Part shown: positions 24,601 through 35,300 of the stretch, one piece after another
Numbering within the stretch: the stretch's first letter is position 1
Layout of the letters: every line of letters starts with the position of its first letter
Source: Lophius americanus
Taxonomy: Eukaryota; Chordata; Actinopteri; Lophiiformes; Lophiidae
Assembly (NCBI GenBank): GCA_037951165.1
Contig: JBBDHG010000153.1
Coordinates: 742,501 to 806,500 of the forward strand
Direction of reading: 5' to 3'
DNA: 64,000 nucleotides
The notes under the pieces: model-generated
The model's database searches: none
The model's input: only the letters and a program-made list of their open reading frames with translations
What the model was told of the DNA's origin: nothing
Made by a program: the position numbers and the translations under genes

Positions 24601-27600
24601 GGCCATTGTGCCTCTGCAAGGTGATGATATTGCTGTAGTGCTACTAAAAAGCAATAAAGTAGCTCTAGATCATTTTTGAGGTATTTATGTGGCTCTAGTG
24701 CGTCCGAAGACACAGTGATGTAGCTCTGTGTTAATTTTGAGGTAATGAAGTGGTTTTAGGGCGTCTACGATGTAATAATGTGTTACTAGTGCCATATCAC
24801 TACAATGTCATGATGTGGCACTAGAGCCATATCACTACAATGTCATGACGTGTTACTAGAGCCATATCACTACAATGTGATGATGAGGCACTAGAGCCAT
24901 ATCATTACAATGTCATGACGTGTTACTAGAGCCATATCACTACAATGTGATGATGAGGCACTAGAGCCATATCATTACAATGTCATGACGTGTTACTAGA
25001 GCCATATCACAACAATATCACGATGTGGCATTAGAGCCATATCACTACAAAGTCATGACGTGTTACTAGAGCCATATCACAACAATATCACGATGTGGCA
25101 CTAGAGCCATATCACTACAATGTCATGACGTGTTACTAGAGCCATATCACTACAATGTGATGATGAGGCACTAGAGCCATATCACTGCAATGTCATGACG
25201 TGTTACTAGAGCCATATCACTACAATGTGATGATGAGGCACTAGAGCCATATCACTACAATGTCATGGCGTGTTACTAGAGCCATATCACAACAATATCA
25301 CGATGTGGCACTAGAGCCATATCATTACAATGTCATGACGTGTTACTAGAGCCATATCAGTACAATGTCATGACGTGTTACTAGAGCCATATCACAACAA
25401 TATCACGATGTGGCACTAGAGCCATATCACTACAATGTCATGACGTGTTACTAGAGCCATATCACTACAATGTGATGATGAGGCACTAGAGCCATATCAC
25501 TACAATGTGATGATAATGCACTAGAGCCATATCACTACAATGTCATGGCGTGTTACTAGAGCCATATCACAACAATATCATGATGTGGCACTAGAGCCAT
25601 ATCACTACAATGTCATGACGTGTTACTAGAGCCATATCACTACAATGTGATGGTGAGGCACTAGAGCCATATCACTACAATGTCACAATGTGGCACTAGA
25701 GCCATAACAGTACAATGTCATGATGTGGCTCCAATGCCTCTGTGACATGACCTCAGAATGAACACTATATGTCAAACAGAGACTCTTTGACTAGTCTGGA
25801 ATAAGACGGATCTCACAAGAGAAGATACCTGCAAAAGACACTCAATAAATTCCCTCACTTTTTATTTACCATGTTGGGCGTTCTTAAACCCACTCAGACC
25901 GCCAAGGCTTTAGATCCGCAGACTTTAAAGTGTCTCAGCTTGAAGTTCTCAGTAAACATTCAGCCATGTCAGGCAGAGACAGTATGCTGACCATTAGTGA
26001 GACATAAAGATTTCCAGTGCTGCCTGTCTATTTGCTATAGGATGCGGTGGACCCATGAAAGGACGAACTGTGGGTGGGCGGTGGCAGAAGGCCAGACACC
26101 ATTCCTCCAAACACAGGGTGTGATCTCTTACGTCGGGTTGAAGTAAAACACCCATCTTGGTGTACTCACTAAAAACTCAAACTGAAGTGGCATTGCCAGG
26201 TAACGGGATATCTTTCTCTTGATCGTATGAACTCACCGATGTCGATGTATTTTGAGGCCAGCGGCGTCCCAATGGAGTTACACAGGATCAGGACATACTG
26301 GAAAACACACAGCAGAGCAAAGTTACTCTACTGGGTGATTCACGATTCTTTATGGAAACAAATAGACCTCGTTCAAAGTGTGTAGTTATAATTTATACAT
26401 TACCATTAACTGAGTCCCAGACTCTAAATCGGCATCCTCCTGCGCAGCAATGAATTAGGAGGCAAGACAGCATTGAAACATTTGTGATCCTTACTAATAC
26501 AGGTCACTCTGTATTTTCCGATGTATAAACTGTATCTTCCTCATTCTATACAGTTGAACACACTTTCGCACTGGAACCTGCTTAAACTTTTTTAACTGAT
26601 ACTGAATAAGAGATTACACAAGATCTGCCAAAAGCTTGTCTGTGAGCCAAAAGGCAAGAACCCAGTGCGGGTCAACAGTAGTTCTCCTGCCACCTTAGTG
26701 TCAGGATATATATTTCAGAGGTGGTTGTACCTGAGTCTGGGTGTCATCCGTCTTGCTGGCGTGGATACAGAAGTCTCCCGACGTAGTCACAGACATCAAG
26801 CTCTTGACATATTTGACAAACTTCTCGTTGTTTTTGGTGTCCCAGAACACCACACAGTACTCTTGCCTCTCTGGCTTTGTGTAGGCGTACACCACCGTGC
26901 TGCAGCAGTAACCCCACTGTGAGGAGACACAACTGCTGGTCAGATTCACCTTCTGCATAACTGAATTACAGAGGTATAATCAGATAAGAGGCATGATACA
27001 TCAAACAGATTTTCATAACCAGAAGGAGAGCATAGCAGCCTCATCTCAAAAGTAGTAAATTGTACTTCAGGCTCATCGAAAATATTTGCCTTTGTGTTTC
27101 AGGACCATGATGTCAAACCATTGATGTTAAGATAAACCTTTGAGTTGACAATATAAATAATAAAGGATAATAATCTTCTGATAACTTTTAAAGCCAACTG
27201 ACCATTTATCCACAGACTGTATAAAAGGTGAATGAAAGCGGTGAATTCATATATGGGTTTACAGTTGAGAATGAACGAGGATGATTGAGCACGACTTCAA
27301 CGACTCATGACCTGGAAAACACACTTCTTGGTGAGCCTCTTTGTACAATTAACCCAACGATAACTTGTCTGATATTTTTATGAAAAATTCTCCAAAAAGG
27401 GACCGACACCACAAACACAGCTGAGAGTCAAAGTTCAGGGACTCGAACTAGACAAACACATAACAGCATGATGTGGCTCAAAGCAGTTACTCCTTCACTA
27501 CACATACCTTCATGCTGAAGATCTTCATCGACCAAACAACAATTATAAAGAACAATGTGACAAAAGTGACCTGAGATTAGTAATCTTGTTTGACAGGCTG

Positions 27601-30485
27601 AAATTGGAAATTGATCTGTGCTCTTTTGAAATCCACCCGATTACTTGATAAAAACGAAGTTTGGTCGGTTCTTAGTCACTTTACCCTGAAGAATCGACTG
27701 AGCTTCAACATAGTCAGAGTTTTAAACACTGAAACCACATCAAATACAGATTTAATGCATTCTTTACTCTTCAAAATTGTTTCTTCTGCAAAGAATTTGA
27801 ATAAATGCGTGCCACATGTGTTGACATTTACCTTGTAATCTGGTCTTATGTTAGCAAAGTAAATATAGGAGTCCACAGCCAGGCCGATGCGCAGTCCTCC
27901 TCCCTCCCAACCAATTCCTGTCATCTGCTTCCCAGGAACTTTTAGAGTTCTCAGGTGCTGGTTAAATAGCAAGAAGAATTTCAAGCAGAACATTAAAAAT
28001 CGCTCCTGTCTCCGGAAAACACACAAAGTGTTGTGTTCTTTATCAACTTTAAGGGGGGAGAAATCTTCACCCTCACCTCGCCAAATGGCGTGTAGAACTG
28101 CACCACATTGAATTCTTTGTCAGTATTTAAGGCTCGCAGAGAGCCCGCCACCGCCAGAACGCTGCCACAGTGATTCCACTGGATGCTGACCACATTCATC
28201 ATTGTGTCAATACAAACTGGGCCTGAAGAACAGGGCAGCAGCACAGATCATCAACATTGGTAAAGATGTCATTGTACTGTGGAGAACATTGTTTCTACGG
28301 CGTTAGTTCCCTTACTTTCATCATTCTCAAAGCGCATGATCTGGCATCTTCCGTTGTCGAAACAGACAACGAGACACGGACAGTCTGGTTCAACGTAACC
28401 CCCAGATCCCGCGTACCAGTGGATACCAGCAATACTGACAGCGCCCGTTGCATTGGTGAGACAGCTGATGGTCATTTTCATCTGAAAGATATCACAGATG
28501 CAAAATAAAGATAGGTATTCAGTATATTTGAATACAGATAAATACATATCTATATATATATGTATATATGTATTTACTCATAAATACATGAATTATATCC
28601 TTAACATATACATTCTCCATATGTTAAGGATATAATATTCACTATGGGGTTATATTAAGTTGCCCCAGTCAGACATTTTCAAATCTTACACTAAAAAGTA
28701 GTAGAAATTCTAAGCATTTCTTGGATTATATCATCCAGATATTGTGCCAATATTCAAAGCTCTAAATACGATTGTTCACTCACAATGTAGTTTCCTTGGT
28801 TGTCATAGATTTGGACTTCCCCGTTAGCCATGCCGAAGAGGAGGATCCTGCTGTCTGGTGACCAAGCTACATGAGCAAGCTGATTTCCTTTTAGCTCCTT
28901 TCCCCAAATCCGGTTTCCTACAAAAAAAGAAAAAAGAAAAGGCATTTATCCTCCTGTGCAAGTTTGTACTCATTCCTTCAGCATGTGAACAAAGCAATCC
29001 TTGTCAAGGGAGCCTTAGTGTTTTGGGTTTTTTTGCTAAATCGGGTTGAAAAACACTTCATGATTTAGCGCCATTATTTGATTCTTAGCAGCCCAAATAA
29101 GTGTGTTTACCATCTACAGATCCAACAATGACTGCTCCATCTTCATACACGATGCAGATCTTCTGACCATCAGAGTTCCAACTCATGCTCCTCACCACTG
29201 ACTTATTCCGGTTGTTAATCATCTCCTCGTACCACGCGCCTTCAGATGGGGCAAAGACAAAAACTTATAGCAAGCAAATTCAATACAAGACAACTTGTAT
29301 TTTAGGTTTAATGGCAGTAATCACCTTTGTACAGCATCCATACTATTATAAGTCCATTCTGGTCACTGGTTGTCAGCTTCTCATACTGCTCATTCCACGT
29401 GACCACTTGTACCGCGCCTGAAGGTGTTGTAATCGTGAAACATCAGATCATTTCTCTATGGCTTGCTAGCGTCCCTGGAAAATCCAGACTATATCTTTCC
29501 CACTGTGAACCCAGCTATTCATAACAGGTTTCGTAGCTGCTGTTTACAACTTACCACTGTGTCCCTCTAGAGTCTGGTTCATTGACAGATTACTGGGTGC
29601 AGCAAGACCTTTAAGTTTGGCATCATCTGTTGACAAAGGGGAACAAGAGTCATATGGAGAGAAGAAATTACTCCGTATATGACGCATCCTGTAGTAGTGA
29701 AGATTGCTTCATATATATCTGGATAAGCTATGGAGTATGGATGTCACGATATGAGATATTTTTGTCACGATTATCGTTAGAGGAAATCATCATTTGCTTG
29801 TGAAGCAATACAATTTGCTCAAAAGTCAAAGACAGCCCTAAGAGAAAGATGTCAGAACACAGTGTATTGTGGAGATGTTTTGGCAGCAAAAGGAGAATCC
29901 ACACAAAATTGGGATGGTTTTTTTTAATGTTATGACTGATTGATGAATGTATGACAGTTCGCTGTAGTAGTGTCAAATCCAATATCCAGCTGTCCCATCT
30001 TTCGTAAAAGGTGCCCCACTTTAAGAGAGTTTTAGGTTTTTGCTGGTGCACTACAGTGCCTTCATGGGAGGTTTAAGAGGGTTTATAGTTGTTATTGAAA
30101 AATCTGGAAATGTAAGTGGCTATTTGTGGGACCCCTTTACCATTTTGGCGTGTGTGTGGCTCGCATACTCAGTTTCAGAGGCATTATACTGCTGAGTGGA
30201 CCTTGACTGAGAAGGCCGTTGGCTCCATCCCATGAATCTACCTGTTTGAGTTTCAAGCTTGAGCACTCGAAGAAGACCATCATCTCCTCCACAGGCGATG
30301 AAGCCTTGATCTTTGTTCCAGGAGACACATTTTAAATGGATATTGTTGGGGATAGCAATCTGTAAAACACAGACGGTGGAATCCACAGTAATGTTTAACT
30401 AATGGGACGTATTGGTAGGTGGTTTTTGGACGACAAGCACAGCATGATGTTTGACACTCACCTTCTTGCTTAGGTAGATAAACAT
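15697..30485 (-). CDS. wdr35: WD repeat protein 35 / IFT121 (IFT-A subunit), 28 coding exons
   Basis: The product is a core subunit of the ciliary IFT-A complex for retrograde intraflagellar transport and membrane-protein entry. Exons in transcript order: 30462-30485, 30242-30359, 29555-29626, 29325-29417, 29111-29239, 28784-28917, 28316-28481, 28077-28222, 27832-27957, 26731-26916, 26404-26439, 26237-26297, 23926-24070, 23438-23507, 23261-23314, 22611-22720, 22263-22482, 22090-22170, 21782-21918, 20575-20778, 20312-20458, 19549-19681, 17900-18010, 17410-17574, 16701-16841, 16398-16554, 16042-16276, 15697-15847. They sum to 3552 nt, giving 1183 residues (human isoform 1 has 1181), and every phase closes. 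The start is MFIYLSKK. The N-terminal half carries WD40 repeats (two propellers in the family) and the C-terminal half a helical repeat solenoid. The end has paired cysteines, CSVCKHC...FCPLCH, like a zinc ribbon. Intron 16 uses a GC donor, and exon 11 (36 nt) matches the human optional exon. Confidence 0.96.
18529..18550. repeat. TG dinucleotide microsatellite
   Basis: An 11-unit TG run in a wdr35 intron, followed by CGCG. Simple sequence only. Confidence 0.9.
18590..19003 (-). mobile_element. LINE reverse-transcriptase fragment in wdr35 intron 22
   Basis: The minus strand encodes a palm-domain piece: VGLHQGSAVCPFLFAMVMDR, then MMFTDDIVICSES, in which the catalytic FADD box of an active element appears as FTDD. 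RWRYALERR follows. After a frame break, EFKYLGSTVQSN- and EVKKRVQAG-like segments continue toward 18590. This is the C-terminal RT region of a fish non-LTR retrotransposon, RTE-like from memory. It is truncated at both ends and frameshifted, so it is dead. It sits in the intron between exons 19549-19681 and 17900-18010. Confidence 0.75.
24766..25735. repeat. Minisatellite, 35-bp unit, about 27 copies
   Basis: The 35-bp unit reads about 'actagagccatatcactaca' plus a 15-nt variable part. Two main variants differ in that part ('atgtcatgacgtgtt' and 'atgtgatgatgaggc'). A third has 'acaatatcacgatgtggc'. Variants frequently alternate, giving a 70-bp higher-order period. Degenerate relatives extend left to about 24650. 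It lies in the wdr35 intron between exons 26237-26297 and 23926-24070. Confidence 0.93.
28592..28636. repeat. Perfect 18-bp inverted repeat in wdr35 intron 6
   Basis: The arms attatatccttaacatat and atatgttaaggatataat are exact reverse complements with a 9-nt loop. It lies next to a TA-rich run in the intron after the exon at 28784-28917. Confidence 0.9.
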
Positions 30486-30858
30486 GGTTGCGGTGACAAC
30501 GACCGCAGCGTCTCGAATAGAATCCGGAATCAGATACACACAACGTAGATATACGAGTAAACATAACAACACACTGAATAACGCGAGTCAACAAACTAGA
30601 CAACCAAAGTCAGCTGCGTTTTCTCATCCAGCTAGCTTTGAATCATTTAGCCTTGATTAGTTAGCATGTAACGTTAGTTTTGCTAGTTGCCCGCGTAAAA
30701 CGACAGTGACGACGTACAAAAAACGATTAACGTTGAATTAAACCTCATGAAAAAGTAAAATTATTATACAAAACGTTTCTAAGTTTAGTTCATTGTATAC
30801 AAACACCCCATCGTTTAAGATGATGTAGCTTCCCTTGGTATCCCGTAGTAACCGCAAA

Positions 30859-30866
30859 CCGGAAGT
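30859..30866 (+). promoter_or_regulatory. wdr35: ETS-type motif upstream of wdr35
   Basis: CCGGAAGT lies about 375 bp upstream of the wdr35 start codon in the presumed promoter. The region has no TATA box, as expected for a broadly expressed ciliary gene. The transcription start is not determinable from sequence alone. Confidence 0.3.
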
Positions 30867-31274
30867 GTTCTTCTTCGCTGGGCTTTTAAGGTAGCTCACA
30901 TCCTTTGCTTTCGAATTACTGCCGCCCCTAATTTTAGTCATCAGTTCTTGTCCATAGTCTTAGCAGAATAAAGTCATCAGATTCTTTACTTGAGTGGAAG
31001 TACTAATACCAGATTGTGAAAATACTCCAATACAAGTCAGAGTCCTGTATTGTATCGTGTATGCTGTGACTTTCCATGCCTTGGAGTTTCAACATTTCTT
31101 TAATCTTTAAATCGTTTTTTCACCAGTCTTCTGTCTGTCTGCAGTGCAGTGACAATAAAGGGAGTTCACTTCAGAACAAAACCTTTTGAGAAAATCCTCA
31201 TGAAACAGCATTGAAAGCAAATAAAACAGTACAGTGCAGTAATTCTAGGAGTAGTAGTCACCCCCAAGATACAT

Positions 31275-31280
31275 TTTATT
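31275..31280 (-). terminator. matn3: Candidate polyadenylation signal of matn3
   Basis: AATAAA on the minus strand about 1.1 kb after the matn3 stop. The AT-rich stretch 31281-32373 is therefore the likely 3' UTR. Nothing coding is seen in it. Confidence 0.45.
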
Positions 31281-32373
31281 CAATTTAAAAGTGACTTAGT
31301 TACAGGTCATGCAATTACATATATTGTTTCAGAATATCTATTTTCCATGTAGAACTCTCGCCCCAATCTCAAGTATACAGGCAGGTTATTTTCTGTTACA
31401 AAAGCACCAAAATATGTGATGCATCACAAATTCTCCCCTTGTATCATGTTGCTGCAATGAAAAGTAGAAAAAACACGATACATGTGATGACAATATCGAA
31501 CAGTGAAATACTATTTTACTGGTTCAAACCACAGAGGAAGAATATTTTTCTTAGGATAGACTTTTCTATAAGTTTTAAGACGGTAGTGAGTTCACAATGC
31601 TACATCTGTTTGGAATCACTTCAATCTCATTTTATGCTCCTACAACTCCCTATAAGATCATCCTTGATCTCCCTACAACAAAAACACACACACCTGTTAC
31701 ATACAAAACTCAAACATCATCAAATATTATGCAATAAATTCAAATAATCCAGGTATTTCCAGTAATTAACTGTTATGTAACGCTGCCATGAGCCAATTGA
31801 GCCAGACCGCATTTGGGTCAGTGTAGTAGTGCAGCAATCAGGGAAGCAACAGCAACAAAGCTCCTGTTGTGCAGGAGATTAGTTGTTGTGTTGTGATTAC
31901 GGGTGTTCTGCCGAGAACACGAAAAATGTTCTCAGTAAAAACACAGCAAAGCTATAACACTTTCTCCACAAAAACATTCATTTTGAAAGTAAAGCTTTTC
32001 ACATTTTTAACATATTTATTACATGTATGTGTGTATGTGCATATTTCTAAAAGGTATGCTTCCTTGTTCTATAATTTCCTTTTTTCAATTGCGTAGTTTG
32101 AGTTTTATCTCAAATAATTTGTGTTACTTTCAGGAAGAATTTCAAAAAAATATATATATACAGTTATATTTTGACATTTACACCAAGTATATTTGACTCA
32201 AAAGAAAGTTGTAGTGACATGTTGTGTCGATGTTTACAAAACAAAGCAGTGGTGCTCAGATATGAGAAATCAATCCCATGTACACTTAATCGTATATCAA
32301 CATTAGGAGACCGTGAGTTATGGATGACATCAGCTGGTCCTGAACATTTCCTCTGATGTCCTTATCGCCGTTC

Positions 32374-35300
32374 TCAAAACGGCCTTCGGACGTCGATGAC
32401 ATTCACTTTGTCTAAAAGCTCATCGAGTGATCAGAGGGTTAAGGAAATATAATATCATTTGGTAGTCATAATGTATAAAAAGTGGCAGATCTACACATCA
32501 CATTTTATACAGAGGGGACAACTTTCTACATAACATTCACGCATTTACTTATTCAGTAACTAGTATGTACATTTCATCAGTGATTCCTCGTTCGTCATTG
32601 GTTCTAGAGTTATGTTAAAAGTTGCACAGTATTGCATATATGTGCAAACTGTTTCTTGTTTAAGTACATTCTGTATGTCCAAAAGGACTAAGAAATAAAA
32701 ATTCTTCATTTTCATATTTTATAAAATTTAAACTGGGTTGGATAGGAAAGGTATTGCATAGAACACAAATTTCCCCTGAATATATCCTGCATAAAATACT
32801 AATACAGCATGTAAAAGAAATTCAAACTCACTTAGATCAAAAATCTTAGCAGAAGGTTCTACCACATGAAATAGTTTTAAAGAGATCCAAATTATAGGCA
32901 CTCTTTTCTCCTTTGTGGTATAAATTAAACTGAAGCTGAGTTATGACTAGTTATAGCTAAATAAAGCATAAATCAACTGATAGGCACCATTACATCCATA
33001 ACATAAATGAATTACGGCTGTTTGTTATCTTATGTTATGATAACAGCATGCAGTCCTGGAAGGATAAAACAGACATCAAAAATAAGCTATTTCTAGTACG
33101 ACTATCAGGATATGGCCACATGAAGGGCCAATCAGATTTCAGCATCCATTTCTCTCCCCGAAACACTGAATTCGGCCAAAAGGATATGTTTTCTGTTCAG
33201 CTCCTGAATGTTGGACTGTATTTTCTTCTGGAAGAGAATCTGGGCTTCGCACATGCAGGCATCTTGAGTTATTTCACCTCTCAGCTCCTCTGGAAGTTTA
33301 GGAAAAATGTTGAGAAAGTTATAGTATATATATATATATTAATACCTCATTTCTTATCACCTTATAATTCTCCCATAAACGCAGTTACTTCAAACATTGA
33401 CGGCCGATGAAACTCCAAAAAGAGCGGAGAACATTTTGGAGTTTAGGAAATCGATAAAAGTTAAGGGTTAAACGAGCAATCAGGTGATTCATCTTTTGTG
33501 AGAGAGATTAGAAAGTAAAAGAAATCTACAATGTAATAGTCAATCACAAACTGAGATTGTTACGTCACTGGGATAATCTTTACATGTGCAGCAGGCATAC
33601 ACATATCCATGCAGAACCATAATAAATCACAGCAGACGACAGTTCAATCATTGACAACCATCTCTCTGGGTCCTTCACTTGGACCGAACTACTCAGTCGT
33701 GGCTCATGCCACACCTCCTTCGCTCAAGCAGTCCCTCCTTTTCTTAATCCAGCAGCGTAGCTCATGCTTATGACCAGTGCTGTGAATGGATGCATCAGTA
33801 GAAATACAGCTTGTCAGCGGACACTGTGTCCTTTGGTTGCAGATTTCTCCACAACTAAAGAATGCAGAAAAGACAGACATGAAGGGAGTGATAGCAATTC
33901 AAAGTAAAGCACATGCACTGCAACCCTAAAGCTTCTTCTATGTTGAATTGTGTATTTTTTTTTTTTTTAAAAAGCAGATACAAAAAAAAAAAGCATTTAC
34001 CTAGGAAAAAAAATGATGAGATAATTAGGTCCTTAATTCAGAAAAGCAGACAATTTTTTCCCCTCTCACCTCTAAAAATATAACGGTGTGGTTTGAGTAT
34101 GGCTCTCGTCAAGTCAAGCACAGGGTCCTTTTTTTGAAAAAGCCTCTTCAAGTGTAACAGGGAAGAGTATTGAAGGAGTCCCTGCATGGTCAGCTGTAGA
34201 CACTTGGTCTCTCATGAGTACTTTGAGGACTCGTTAAACTCACGTCCATGAATGCAACACCTTCAGTTAAGTTAAGTCACGCTCAACAATAGTTGTACAA
34301 GACAGCTCACACGGCAATAATAAACATTCACCTGAGGATAGAAGTGATTCCAAATAGGGACAATCTCTTTTTATAGGTTAGGTGGGCTGAAAAAGTCCAT
34401 ATCCTTACGTGAGCACGTCTTCCGGTCTGCATTCAGCACGTAACCCATCTGACACTTGCAGTTGAAGGAGTCGCCTTTGTTGACACAAATGTGCTGGCAG
34501 TCGTGTCTCTGAGCGCAGGCATCCGCACCTGCAAAGAAACAAAACGTGTTTCCAAGCCGCACCACAATCTATAAGTGATTTAACAACACTTGCATTGCTA
34601 CATCTCAAAAGTTTGAAATCCATCGCTTAATTCACAACAAAGCAATTTTTGTCATGAAGCAAAAACAACCAAATCACAGCTGAGAATGAACTGGTTGATA
34701 TTCGTTCTTAGTATATATTTATGAGTCTTCAGCTGTACTGCTGCTATGTTTCGGGCAGGAATTTTGGATTCTTCCCATCTGTCATTCAATATCCTAACTT
34801 TCCCCCACGATGAAAGGAAGATAAAGTTTGGTTTTATCTGACTTATATTTAGTCATGGAAGAGGATTAGGGTCATGTATGACCGTGTGAAATTTTTTTTG
34901 AATTCTGACTTTATTCTTAGAATTCCGACTTTAAACCCAGAATTCTGTCTTTATTCTCAAAATTCTGACTTTACTCACAGATTTTAGTTCAGAATTCTGA
35001 CTTTACTCACAGAATTCTAACTTTAAACTCAGAATTCCTTAAAAACTATCTGGCAGCATTATGTATGGAATTATGAGTTTAAAGTCCAAAGCAACAAAAA
35101 TCAGTGGTTGAAAAGTTGGAGCATTACAACTGAAAAAATATGGAGAGAGACATGAAAAAAAATAAACCAAGGCAACAAAAGTCCTTCAATTATTCAATTA
35201 CAGCAGAAATGGCATTTCATTTATATAAAAAATAAAAAAAACGTTTTGATTCCAAATCATTTGAGATATAGCATGTGCATGTTGTTTAATAAATCCGACC

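Noticed and set aside
24766..25735. CRISPR-like array
   Set aside because: Units are contiguous 35-bp tandem repeats without unique spacers, in a vertebrate intron.
30738..30941. Possible divergent or upstream small gene beside wdr35
   Set aside because: The 67-codon frame has no motif or splice support. It lies in the likely wdr35 promoter region.
33048..33410. A 120-codon plus-strand frame near the end of matn3
   Set aside because: It is antisense to the coiled-coil exon and its introns. The minus-strand reading gives the matrilin C-terminus.
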